From NCBI RefSeq assembly GCF_004011695.2, contig NC_082414.1:62001-126000 (forward strand): a stretch of 64,000 bases of DNA, in the 5' to 3' direction. The translations under genes and the position numbers were made by a program. This DNA comes from Ascochyta rabiei. Its lineage: Eukaryota > Ascomycota > Dothideomycetes > Pleosporales > Didymellaceae. Below, piece after piece: positions 35,958 through 46,440 of this stretch; the stretch's first letter is position 1, and each line of letters starts with the position of its first letter. The notes beneath the pieces were generated by a model. It was not told the DNA's origin. It made no database searches and worked only from the letters and a program-made list of their open reading frames with translations.

Positions 35958-36269
35958 TAACTATCCTAAAAGGGTAAGAAAAAAGCTTTATAAGTTACCT
36001 AGCTAAAAAAAGTGTTAATAACGTAGTTAAAATAGTAATGTTGGTGATAATAGTCCTGCGGCGCAGCCCCTATCTCCTCTACCTAAAACTATGGCACGTG
36101 GCCACAACGTCAGACTACTAGCAAAATTCAAATAGTACATCTTCTTTGTAAGCAATTAATTACTACTACACCTTAGTTTCTTGTGATAATAGCTGTTGTG
36201 GGTGGCTCAATAACCTCACCCTGTTTTGGTGTGATTTGGTGTTGGCGTGCATTACGCGCACGGACATGG
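35958..36269 (+). mobile_element. 3' end of the Pogo-2 relic copy
   Basis: This aligns to 38070-38400 of the complete copy (CCTAAAAGGGTAAG, CACGTGGCCACAACGTCAG, AGCTGTTGTGGGTGGCTC). It ends ACGCGCACGGACATGG at a TA (36270-36271), which is also the left target of the complete copy. The last 40 bp differ from the complete copy's end (GCATTACGCGCACGG instead of GTTGTTGCGCGCACGG), suggesting a second TIR variant. Confidence 0.8.
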
Positions 36270-36271
36270 TA

Positions 36272-38400
36272 CCGTGTCCGTGTGCGCAACAACCGGAGTT
36301 ACGCAACAACCAAATTATTACAACTACACTATACTTTAACGCGTTGTAACTTAACAACTATAGCAGCTATTAACAAAGCGCTTGCAGCAATTGATGCGCT
36401 AAAACCAGGCAAAAAACTTGTGTATCAGCATTTTGCTACTAGGTTTAGCGTTAACTGCGTAACTCTAGCTTAGAGACACAAGCACGTTTAGGACTCCTAG
36501 GAGACTAAGGACATTAACCAGCAACGTTTAACGCTACAACAGGAGATAGAGCTTGTAAAGTACATAGAGTTGCTTAGTACTTATCACTTACCACCTACTA
36601 GAGAGATAATCTAGAATTTCGCGTCGCTAGTGGCTTAAAATCCAGTCAGTAAGAGCTAGGTTACCTGCTTTATTAACAAGTACTCTATCTATCTTATCTT
36701 ACGTTACTCTACTAGGATGGATTAACTACGTTATAACGCTGATTCCTACAATAAATATACGCTCTACTTTAACCTGCTACAGCACAAAATCTCTAAATAC
36801 TCTATTAAGGGTCGCCACACATACAATATAGAAAAGAAGGGCTTTATAATTAGTATTACAGGCAGAATAAAACACGTGTTTAGTAAGCGTATGTAGATAA
36901 AGGGAGAGATTAAAGCATCTATCTAGGATAGTAACTAAGCTTAGCAGACGCTTATAGCGTGTGTGTGTAGTAATAAGATAGTACTACTGCTAGGCATTAT
37001 CTATAAGTCAGCTAACGCCAGCATTAAATTAGACTAGGTAGCCAAAATTAAGCTAGGAAAACACTCTGTGATAGTTACATTATCTTTCTTAGGGTGGACA
37101 AATGGGGATATAGGCCTTGCCTGGCTTAAGCAGGTGTTTAATTACTACACTAAGGAGAAAGTACAAAGAAAGTGGAGGCTTTTAATACTAGATGGCCACA
37201 GATCCTACGTAACGATAGACTTTATTAAGTACTGTAATAACTACAAGATCCTCCTAGCTGTCCTTCCCCCTTACTTAACCCAAACGCTCCAGCCGCTTAA
37301 TATAGTGCTGTTTAAGCCTCTATTAACAGTATACTTAAAAGCAGTTACAACACACATCTATAAGGCTTAAAACAACGCACCTATTACTAGAGCAGACTTC
37401 TTCTGCCTATTCTGGCCAGCGTAGATGTGTAGCTTTACTGAAAAGCTAATACTTAAGTCCTTTAAGGCAACAGGTATCTATCTACTTAATCCTAACGTTA
37501 TCCTCTACTGCTTTGTTAAAACACCAGAAAGCTTAGATTTAGATAGGTCCTCATCGTCTGTTTATAGCAACAAGGATTGGCTTAAAATAGAGACGTTGTT
37601 GCGGCGTGTGGTTAAAAACTAGAGTAAGAGTGACGTTAAAAAGATGAGACAATTAATCCACCACTTCTTAGTTAAAACCTTACTCCTCCAGCATAAGATA
37701 GATGGCCTTAAAAAGACTCTAAAGACGCAGAAGAAGCACAAAAAGAAGAGCAAAACCTTAGACTTGCAGCAACGGCAGGAGTACCATGGTGGTGCAGTGT
37801 TCTGGTTACCTAGAAAGGTTAACGAAGCACGCTTCTGTAAGCGAGTCAGACAACGTAAGGAGAAGGAGGAGAGGCTTAGAAAAGCTACTAGTAAGGAAGT
37901 AGCAGCTGCTAAGAAGCTGGTTAAGGAGAAGGAGAAGGAGGAGAGGCGTGTGGCGTAAGAGGCAGCTAAGGTGGTGCGTGAGAAGGAGAAGGCTAATACA
38001 GCAAATTAGAAGGCCAAACAGGAGGCTAAAAAGCAGCGTTAATAACAAGAGCTTAATGCTGCAAAAGCTATACAATTACCTTAAAAGGGTAAGAAGAAAG
38101 CTTTATAAGCAACCTAGCTAAAAAAGCGTTAAAAATGTGGTCCTAGGGATGATGTTGGTGGTTGTAGTCCCCCATTGCTGTCCCCAGCTCCCCTACTTAA
38201 AACCACATCACATGGCCGCAACGTTAAGTTACCAGCCAAATTTAAATAGTACATCTTTTTTGCAAGTAATTAATTAGTACTACACTACAAAATCACAAAA
38301 TAAAAGCTGTTGTGGGTGGCTCTATAGCCTTATCTAATTTTGAGCGTTAAGGTGGTTTTTGGTTGTTGCGCGACTCTGGTTGTTGCGCGCACGGACACGG
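36272..38400 (+). mobile_element. Pogo-2: complete 2129-bp pogo/Fot1-type element
   Basis: TIRs of about 40 bp (36272-36311 and 38361-38400) begin CCGTGTCCGTG. Each carries two GCGCAACAACC-type boxes, and the element is flanked by TA (36270-36271, 38401-38402). It is not related in TIR sequence to the 1863-bp family. It lies head-to-tail with the relic copy, which ends at the same TA. Confidence 0.9.
36330..38045 (+). pseudogene. Pogo-2 transposase (HTH plus DDE_1), inactivated
   Basis: The N-terminal HTH region (AINKALAAIDALKPGKK, YQHFATRFSV) lies at 36366-36465. The CENP-B-like helical part is near 36530-36720. The DDE_1 domain has NIEKKGF (36825-36845), where the first Asp should sit and Glu-Lys is found; WRLLILDGHRSYV (37172-37210) with the second Asp kept; and LQPLNIVLFKPL (37287-37322) with the third Asp now Asn. 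Then come SFTEKLILKSFKATGIYLL (37428-37484) and a long Lys/Glu/Arg coiled coil (37690-38040). Open stretches of 60-104 codons (37068-37370, 37425-37622, 37644-37958) show lighter damage than the retroelements. Roughly 550 residues, typical for the family. Confidence 0.85.
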
Positions 38401-38402
38401 TA

Positions 38403-38455
38403 AGGCGATTAGCAGGGCGTCACGCGAATCTGTGCATCACGCGCACGGACACGGT
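38403..38455. mobile_element. 53-bp terminal remnant of a Pogo-2-type element
   Basis: This segment follows the complete Pogo-2 copy and ends GCATCACGCGCACGGACACGG then TA, resembling the variant end of the relic copy (36245-36269). It is probably the tip of an older element into which the tandem copies inserted. Confidence 0.5.
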
Positions 38456-38757
38456 AGCGCGTAGATCCCACGCTTTCCGCACCTTCCTAAGGTCCCCTCC
38501 CTTCGGCGTTCAGGAATTCGTTCAAATGCAGTAAGTGCTATTACTTTTCTGCAGTATCTAATCAAACCCCTGCAGCGTTGACATGGAAAGCACAAGGAGG
38601 TCTCGCGTCTGCATCTTTTGCTTCTGTAGATTAGCCAGGAGGTACGCTCCCCTCTCAGCAGAGTGGACATCAAATCGCCGATCTGTGGCAACCGATTCCT
38701 AACTTATGAACCCAGCGATGCATTAAAACAACACTAGAACTCGTGTGGTGTTCGAAG
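38456..38757 (+). other. Left edge of gene island, possible upstream exon
   Basis: Composition shifts to more balanced GC here. A short plus-strand frame from ATG 38583 to TAA 38702 reads MESTRRSRVCIFCF then LARRYAPLS, a Cys/Arg-rich start that could be a decayed zinc finger belonging to the transcription factor downstream. It is in a different frame from the Zn2Cys6 cluster, so a frameshift or intron would be needed. Nothing else was recognised. Confidence 0.3.
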
Positions 38758-40950
38758 GGCTCGCAACCTTTCTATTCTGACGATTAAGACCAAAACTAGA
38801 GGACCCAAAATCCGTGCCTGCGACCAATGCCATCAGTTGAAGAGAGCTTGTACTTCCTTACAACCATGCGCGCCATGTGCTTTACGAAATTAATTCTGCA
38901 AGTATAGTCGACCGCAAGAGAGTAGACTTAATCAGGCAGACAACGCTAATTCCTTTATCAATGATATTGATGCTTTTAACACAGAGACTAACAGCACAGT
39001 GGACTGCCGTATTAGTGACGACCTAGTAATACCTTGCGGCAACATTAATAAAGACTTCGATATGCACGTATACGAGTCGGTATTCCAGACTTTAGATAAC
39101 ACTAACCATCATTCGGACTCCCCTATGGCCGGCTTCGATCATAGGACAGGATTAACGCTACTATCTTCCCAGCTCAATCCAGATTCTTACATTCAACTTG
39201 GCTCCTGGATGAGCCCTAATTTATTGTTAATTGAACACGATATCATGGCCCTACTTTGCCAACACCTAACACAACTCAACATTAACGTGTTAATCCAGTT
39301 CCCCTTCCTCAACCATTTCACTAAGGTAACTGGATTTGTCGAATCATTTGGGTGTGGCACTGAACAGCAGAGACTCTCTATCACATTAGACCTGCTCAAG
39401 GCGAACCTGGGTAAGAATCTTTCAGCTCTGAGAGAAGGAATGTCGAATGCGGCGACCCACTGGATTAACATCACCCGAAATGCACTAGTGCAAAATAACG
39501 AGAACGTAGCAGATCTAGTTGTGTTACTGCCCGTCACATACAAGATCGTCCATTAAATCCAAGAGACAGCAACAAATCATTATTACCGCGGTCCTGCTGA
39601 TATGGCCTGGTTACCTCTTGTGGAGGCTCTCTGTTACGCATTCTTTAATCCGAAAAATCTACAAAAATTCCTAGCACTCTTCTGGTCTTTCTGGTATCCT
39701 AACTGGCCCACAATACATACGCCAACTTTCAAAATAAAAGAGAAGTCTACAGAGTTGATAGCTGTAATAGCTCTTGTTGGTGCCTGCTTGTCGCCAGAAG
39801 AGCGCGATCATGCCTCAGCCCAGGTCTGGTTCGACTTAGTTAAAGACCTTGTTTTTAGTGATAATGCTTTCTATAAACATGACATTTCGAACGTATGGCG
39901 AGATTCAACGACTACCTGACGTTGGAGCACACATTTGTAGCTTCTCTAGGCTGCTTACTGTGTCTGTGTGTACCAAACGTGGGAGGGAAGTAGGCAGAGT
40001 AAAAAACGCGTTCTGCAGCAACGTTTCAACGACCTTGTTTATGTCAGTGTTTCCGATCAATAATCGACGACCTACTGATGATGATTTAGCTAGCACGAGA
40101 CATAGGACTAGATTAGGCATCACTAAAGCAAGTTGATACATCTCATCCAGCTGATTTCGACTGGGAGGAGTATATTCTCCAGGAGTCACTTATTTGGTAT
40201 AGGTTGACCTAGCACAATAATATTCTAACGCTGATTAGATTTAATAGTATCTGTTCCTATATCTGCAATATCGACGCAAGTTACGCCCTGTTCTTCCGCC
40301 ATGTACCCTGCCTGGCTCTTTCTGACTTAGTTATCGGGATTTCGTCCCCAGAATCCTGTTTTCAAGCTTCTTCAAAAGAAGAGTGCTTTATTGAACTTAA
40401 GGCCTGGCGCAAAAGAGTGGGTGTCAATGCGATAAACCTTACTATCTTGTCTGCTGTCAACGCACTGTGTAATAATGCGACCATGGCAAATCCAACTATC
40501 TATCGCGCCTTTGCTTAACTGAGCGTTCTTAACATGTTTACTATTATCTACGTACTGTATTTGCAGGTATACAGCCTTGAAACTTGCGCAATTACTGCGC
40601 TAGATATGGTACAATTGGCGCCAATAACCAATGGATTGCGGAATTGGCAGCAATCATGGCCGTCGGAAACTAGAGATGCGGAGTTAGTGAATCCTTTGGG
40701 GAGGGACAGTGATTTGTCGACAATGTGGCAGCGCATTGGGTTTATGAGATACGCACCTGAATACTGGCTAATTGCATATTTGACACTAAAGAAGATATAT
40801 ACGTGGAACTATAACTAAAGCAGTCAAATCTCAGAAATTGTTAGTAATGTTGGGTATGACGATATGATCGAGGCACGAAGGCTGATCACCAAGTTAAGGA
40901 GTGGAACCATTGTTTCGATTATGGATAGCGACACAACACAGCACAGTTAG
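38758..40950 (+). pseudogene. Zn2Cys6 / fungal_trans transcription factor, broken
   Basis: The Zn2Cys6 cluster is at 38819-38899: CDQCHQLKRAC, then PCAPC, then C, with the canonical CX2CX6CX5CX2CX6C spacing. A TAA (38891-38893) interrupts the last spacer. The frame continues past 38999 to TAA at 39554, and on through FWSFWYPNWPTIHTPTFKIK (39689-39748), the start of a fungal-specific transcription factor domain, to TGA at 39917. After a frame change (or intron), NIDASYALFFRH (40270-40305), SSPESCFQASSKEECFIELK (40345-40404) and LPLGRDSDLS-like sequence follow, with the last recognisable part at 40534-40818. The role would have been sequence-specific regulation of transcription in the nucleus. 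It is convergent with the P450 relic, so it may once have controlled it. At least three stops and one frame change make it a pseudogene. Confidence 0.82.
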
Positions 40951-41157
40951 CTAGCGGCTAATAGTGTTTAAGTAGAGTAATCGAAGAATAAAAACTACTT
41001 TAGAAAGAGATTTTAATAACACATGGGATTATTAAAAGGTTTTTAAGGACCTATAGGGCTTATGTAACCGTGTTCTCTAAATCAAAATCTACCTTTAGTT
41101 AGTACCCTTGCATATTAGATATAACCTTATCTACGTTACGTACTTGCACTTTCGTAT
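40951..41157. other. Convergent intergenic region
   Basis: This gap lies between the 3' ends of the transcription factor (plus) and P450 (minus) relics. It holds a perfect 9-bp inverted repeat (TTTTAATAA at 41011-41019, TTATTAAAA at 41029-41037) and AT-rich sequence suitable for 3' end formation. No further coding was seen. Confidence 0.45.
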
Positions 41158-42692
41158 TTAAACTACGTGTTTTATAGAACTAATGCTTATGTGTCTCCCA
41201 ATCGTGCGCGCCATTGACGAGTGAGAGATAGTAAGTACGGAGAATTTGTGGTACAATTTTGTATATTTCACAAAGGGAAATCTTTATAAGAGTATTAGTG
41301 GTAGCACTTGCAAGTAGGGCCACATACGCACACTCTTCCCCACACAAGTCTAGGCTTCTCTGCTAATTTGAAACATATGTCTATCTATAATTGTGGTGTC
41401 TGTACAGAGCCATTGCTTAGGAACGAAGTCATCTGCGTTATGCCTAAAGATATCTTGATTACAGTGTATCACAGCAGCGTTGATGCCTATCCTTGTTCCT
41501 GCAGGGAAGAACTCCCCGGATATTTGGCAGCCACAAGCCGGCCTATTGCGTAGCACTGTTAAAGCAACGCTTAGGTAAAGACGCATCCCTTCTTTGCAGC
41601 ATGCGTCTAGATATAGGAGCTTGATAGCTTTATTGTATCTAATAAGCAGATAAGAAAGCTGGCCAGATGCTGAAGCGTTATTAATCTTATGTGTTAGTTT
41701 CTTGTACGCGCTAGGCGAGCGCATGAGGTGATACACGGTAGACGAAATGACTCCTACAGTGGTGTCTGAGCCTGCGAAACTGAAGCAACAGAAAGGTCAG
41801 TACAAAATCCTTGTTTCTGACGAGATGTTTAGGTACTATGAGACTTACAGCGCAACGTAGACCTCTACTCTAATCTTAGTGAGGCCAAAATTAACCTTCT
41901 CGCCTTTAGTCTCTATGACTTCAAACAGACTGTTTAAAATATTGTCCTTTCTATCAGCCTCTCCCTTCTTCAATAGTGCGGATTGCTCAGTAACAGCATC
42001 CTTTGCTGCTGTTTCAACATTCTTGAGGCTTATAAGGGCTTTGAGAATGCATAGGGTATCGCACCACCTGTTAAGAAAAACGGCCAGGTGTAGGAGGGCA
42101 TGACGTACGCTGTTGTCAGCATTGGGAGGAGGTAGTTAAGGGCTGTAATATAGCCGCGATAGTCAGCGGCTTGCGCCATGAACACGAACATGCAGCTAAA
42201 GAAGAGTTCGCCAGAGATTAGGGTCCCTGGCAAAGGAAGGACAGAATAACAGGTAAAAGTCAGTCTGAAGAATTGGATTAGTTGTTGTAGCTTTTTAATA
42301 TCATAGTTCCTGACCTAACAGGTGAACACTACACACCTTTGTGAAACCATAAGAGATAGAGTAGATAGTCTTGATTGCAGTGGGATCAGCAATAGCGGCC
42401 TTGTTTGGTGCAAGGCAGATGATGGGACTTTAGACTATTAGCAAAAGAATACCAGACTGCACCGCACAGTTTTGGTACCGAATTTGGCATGCAACTCTCT
42501 CTGAATTTCCTCCGCGTGAGCTCTAGCGACTTGGAATACTATTTGTGCCCGCGATATCGAGGCGAGAAACAGACCAGGATATTTCGATAAAGGATAAAAG
42601 AAGCGCGAGTACAGAGTTTAGATGATCTAATACAATGTAACAGCCACTGGAAGAACAACATAAAAAGGTGCGACAGCCAGAGTAACAAGCAT
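41158..42692 (-). pseudogene. Cytochrome P450 monooxygenase, RIP-damaged
   Basis: The start is ATG at 42690-42692, giving a hydrophobic membrane anchor (MLVTLAVAPFYVVLPVAVTLY). Then YPLSKYPGLFLASISRAQ, the proline-rich hinge typical of fungal microsomal P450s, near 42550-42600, and IADPTAIKTIYS (about 42360-42395). The I-helix reads FAGSDTTVGV (about 41749-41778), the K-helix KEGMRLY (41575-41595, ExxR kept), then FFPAGTRIGINAAV. The heme region reads MFQISREA, stop, TCVGK. The Cys ligand is kept, but the Gly is Ser and a TAG (41350-41352) replaces the residue two before Cys. The stop codon is at 41158-41160. The longest intact piece is 41350-41736. About 475 codons after one intron, somewhat short, with a likely loss of sequence around residues 100-200. 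The substrate is unknown; these enzymes often serve secondary metabolism at the ER. Confidence 0.85.
42227..42336 (-). other. Predicted P450 intron
   Basis: On minus, GTGTGT (42331-42336) follows AAG. The branch site CTGAC (42259-42263) and pyrimidine-rich CTTTGCCAG end (42227) give a 110-bp fungal-type intron. It joins an N-terminal exon to the central part of the P450. Confidence 0.55.
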
Positions 42693-42742
42693 TGATTCAA
42701 TTAGGAAGATTTTGGTGTACTCGTGATGCTTAATTGCGGGTG

Positions 42743-42808
<66 letters not shown>
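42743..42808 (-). repeat. (TTGA)n microsatellite, 3' tail of a LINE
   Basis: There are about 16 copies of TTGA. On minus this reads (TCAA)n directly after sequence homologous to the LINE 3' end (compare 55440-55525), so it is the tail of the truncated LINE and not a free microsatellite. The full LINE ends in (TCAAA)n. Confidence 0.85.
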
Positions 42809-43456
42809 AGTTTAACGTCCTGTGTGAGTCTAAGACTATATAAAATGAGAGTAGTTAAGCTACTCTAGTAATTTAAGGAGCGTGTTTATGTAAGGGGATA
42901 GTAAATATGTGTTTGTAGTCCTATAGTGAGAGCCTATGCTCTAAGAGGTAAACAGAACATTTTAGGTGTCTGCTGTTTGTTGTAGGTACCACTTACGTTT
43001 GCCTACTTTAGTCTCTGATATAAAAGCTAGAGTAGCCAGAATTCCTTAGTTTGTGTATAGTATTAGAGTTATTAAAAGCATTTAACCTTGTAGGCTATCC
43101 TACACTGTTTTCCTTAAATTTTTGTATTCTCTACAGCTTAGTAGGAGGTGTTGTGTTGTTTATATGTAGCTGCAGATACATCTGTTATTATATACCTTCT
43201 ATATATTGTGTAGGTATACTTTATTATATCTATATCCTAGTCTTAGCTGGTAATAGGCACTAGCCACCTCTCTCTTATTATTTTTTAGTAGTTTTATCTT
43301 ATTTATAAGTTTTAGCTAGTATTCTGTTGTATAAGTGCTTATTTCCCTTAGAATTACTTTAGCTGTGTAGGTGTCTAGTTTGTGTTCCTACTCTTCTGTT
43401 GTAATAGCTTTAACTTAAAATCCAGTTATGGTAATGCTTGTTAAGTTAAAGGTAGG
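42743..43456 (-). mobile_element. 5'-truncated LINE, 3' end only
   Basis: The reverse complement matches the last 650 bp of the plus-strand LINE: CTAGAGTAGCTTA, TATAGTCTTAGAC, ACACAGGACGTT, and further in, the post-RNase H segment with its HLLLSYKEY block. It is truncated where the gypsy LTR starts (43457). The tail faces the P450 upstream region, about 50 bp from its ATG. Open plus-strand frames here (such as 43051-43263) are shadows. Confidence 0.82.
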
Positions 43457-43767
43457 TGTTACGATCCTGTGCTAGGGCACGGCACAAACATAAGTACTAA
43501 CCAACCAAGACCCCTAACTCCGCCCTGAAGGAACAAACAGTGGAGAAGGACAGAACAGAAAGGGTTGTTACGTAACTGCTTGTTAACAAGCATAACACAC
43601 GTAACTGCTTATTAATAAGCATAGTACAATATACTTGACTATAAGCACCCTTAAGTATTTTATAAGACTAACTCTAGTTACTTATTAATAAGTACTGTAT
43701 CTCCTTAGTATATAGTTAGTAGAAACACAACCCTTATAGTTTGTATTTAACCTTGTTAATTAAGTTT

Positions 43768-44064
43768 ACTATAAGTTATAGGTTAAAGTATTAGAAACTA
43801 CCTTAGAAGAAACTATAATTTTTTTATTAGAGTATAGTACCTTACTGTAGAAGAGACTATAGGTTATAGTTTAAAGTGTAGTAACTTTTCTATTTTTAAT
43901 ACTACTAGTTATAGAATAATATACTAGAACTTACCTTAGAAAGATAATAGGTTATAGAGTAAATAATTATAACTTACCTATTTTATACACTATACGTTAT
44001 AGGATAGAGTGCTGTAACTTAGCTATTTTCTATACTGTAAGTTATAGGTTAGATTACTATAACG
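43768..44064 (+). repeat. Degenerate 45-bp minisatellite, about 6.5 units
   Basis: Successive units begin near 43768, 43813, 43857, 43905, 43947, 43993 and 44038. Each holds a variant of ACTATAAGTTATAGGTTA followed by AACTTACCTTAG-like sequence. Unit lengths are about 42-48 bp. The array lies in the LTR of Gypsy-5, upstream of its TATA box. Confidence 0.65.
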
Positions 44065-44187
44065 TGTAACGTACTAGTCACCTAAAGCCTTGTCTAATTC
44101 CTCTCCGACTTTTTACCGACTCGGTGCCGTTACATCCGTGTCCATCCCACACCCTAGTCCAGCACTCTAATTCTTCCTAACTCTTTT

Positions 44188-44200
44188 AAGGTATAAAAGG
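44188..44200 (+). promoter_or_regulatory. TATA-box-like promoter element in Gypsy-5 LTR
   Basis: AAGGTATAAAAGG lies in the least AT-biased part of the LTR and about 25 bp upstream of the point where the LINE is inserted. This is the expected position for an LTR promoter. There is no experimental support. Confidence 0.45.
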
Positions 44201-44209
44201 TATCAGGTT

Positions 44210-44223
44210 AACAGGCATAGAGA
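44210..44223 (+). repeat. Target site duplication of the LINE (left)
   Basis: AACAGGCATAGAGA is repeated exactly at 55549-55562. The first A could belong to the LINE tail. Confidence 0.85.
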
Positions 44224-44399
44224 CACACACGACAAAGCAAAATTTCGACATAGGGCCCTGCACACTGAAAAAACATCAGTATCTATCTTAACCCAGCGAA
44301 GATATACTATCCTGAGCTTCCTAGAGCCTCTAGGCGTCTGGTTGCTGCACGCTGCCTGGTTATCTAACCTAATCTGTTGCAAAAAGTTTTAGATTTGCA

Positions 44400-46440
44400 G
44401 AGTATAGACCTCCCCTAGTTATAACAACAATCTTATCTTATCTTATCTTCTAAGATCCTACCTAAAAGAACATAACAACTAACAAAACATCCTATCCCTA
44501 CTAGATAGCAACAATCCTTTCCTTAGCTTTCTGCTTTTAACTCCTTCTTTCTACTCCTAGAGGTCTACTAGTTAGGCCAGTAAAAATAGAACAAAGGCAA
44601 GAATAGTAAAGCTAAGACTGCCTTTTCCTTGTTTTTAGCTCTAAAAAGTAGATAGAGACTAGGTACCTCTTTCTGTGCAAAAACAAGCTCTCTTCTAGTT
44701 ATTTCTTAGTTATTTCATTTTAAAAAGAGAAGGAAACCCCTACCTAGGACTAGGACCTAGGACTATAGAACTAGAACTACTACCTAATAGAAATTACTCT
44801 CTAAACACAGGGACAATAGAAATAAGCCCCCCTAACTCCCTAACCCCTCTAGGAGAGATGTACCAGCCTACACTAATCCCTAGACCTCTATCTATACCCT
44901 TATTATTAACACTACACCTATAATCTACTCTAGGAATACACTAACCTAGTATATTTAACAGAACAACAACGTTAACTTTACCCTCTGCTCCCTCTAAACA
45001 ACCAGCTGGTAGACCTGCCACTCTAACAGCACCTAGGCTTCCCCCTTTCTAATTTAACATAGCTACTAGGCCTATAAACTAAGCTTCTATTACTAAGACA
45101 GTAAAAGAAGCTCTATCTATTACTAGGACAATAGTTATCTAGGCTTCTTCCCTAGCTACCTTGAATAAGGAACAATTAAACCTCTTAGACCTTCTGGAAA
45201 TCTTTTAAGACTATACAGAAAACAACAGGATAAACAAATAAGGCCTCTCTATCCTAGCGTTCTAAGTTTCTAACCTTAAAATAGTGTCTAAATTAATTAA
45301 AACAAGAGCAAAACTGCTTTAAAAACCTACCCTAGCTACTAAGACTTCTACTGTTTAACCTTCTACCCAGCCTACCTTATACGCAACTGTAGTTTTAGCT
45401 AACCTTTCTAAGAATATAGACTAGTAAACAGTTATAAAGAAGAAGCAACCTACTATTATAAAGAACTCTCTAAGTGTACGCTAACTAGTTCTTATACTAG
45501 AGTAAGAACTACCCTCTTTTACCCCCCTAGAAATACGTAATGCTTTTAATAAGGCCTTTATAGATAAAGGAGTAAGCCTCCCTATAATTACCTCTGCTAG
45601 CCTAAGTAGAAGGAACAATATTGTTTTTACTATAACACCCTCCTTTATAGCAAAATACCTACTTAAAAACTAAGTGACATAGCAATTAGTTACTACCTAT
45701 AAGGAAGCCATCCTAATAGAACTATAGCACAAAGTAATCCTACACAACATCCCTACGTCCCTAGAAATAAACTAGGACCTAGAGGTGCTTAAGTCAGAAA
45801 TAACTACCTTTTACAAAGGCCTAACAATAGTAGGAAACCTATTCTGGCTAATAAGCTATAAAAGGAGACAAAAGTAACAACTAGGATCTGTCTATGTAGC
45901 GTTTGCAATAGAAAAAGAAGTATAATAAGCTATACAGAATAGACTATACCTACTAGGAGCTAGCATAAGAGTAGAGAAGTTTGTTACTACACCTTCTACT
46001 ACATAATACTAAAAATGTCAGCAATTTAGACATATAGAGAATAGGTGCCTTAATAGCACTATATATAAGATATGCGTAGATAAATACCCTACAACACTAC
46101 ATAAGTGTAACACGTGTAGCACTACTAGCAAAGCCTGTGTATATACTATACCTAAGTATATAAACTATAAAGAAGTATATATAGTAGATAGTATTTAATA
46201 TGCAGCCTATAAGGCTATAATAAAGGCACAAACATATCTAGAATGCTAGATAACCTAAGGATTCTATAAGTAAATCTAAATAAGAGCGTATAAGCTACAG
46301 AGAGCGCCTTATAACTTACAGTAGAACTTGCTATAGACCTTGTCTTAGTATAAGAACTATAGCTTACCCCTACTTAACAATAACCTTTAGACTACTTAGA
46401 CACACGCTCTGTAAACCACCCCTTGTTTATACAAATCCTA
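44400..46440 (+). pseudogene. LINE ORF1 (gag-like, zinc knuckles)
   Basis: A Pro/Ser/Thr-rich N-terminal part lies at about 44500-45150 and a helical central part near 45160-45950. A C-terminal zinc-knuckle array runs near 46005-46150: KCQQFRHIENRC (first Cys of the knuckle now Tyr), ICVDKYPTTLHKCNTC, then a further Cys. This spacing is typical of LINE ORF1 nucleic-acid chaperones. Many TAA/TAG stops. Exact start and end are uncertain. Confidence 0.7.

Noticed and set aside
38340..38691. Overlapping open frames on both strands at the Pogo-2 end (38340-38534 plus, 38437-38691 minus).
   Set aside because: They run across the TIR, the 53-bp remnant and the island edge, with no domain. They appear open only because this part is GC-richer.
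43051..43263. 70-codon hydrophobic plus-strand frame.
   Set aside because: It is the shadow of the truncated minus-strand LINE.
44113..44130. CCGACTCGGTGCC resembles, on the minus strand, the 3' hairpin of the Streptococcus pyogenes Cas9 guide scaffold.
   Set aside because: Only about 14 bases match. No other scaffold, repeat or cas sequence is nearby, and the site lies in a fungal LTR. It is a chance self-complementary word.
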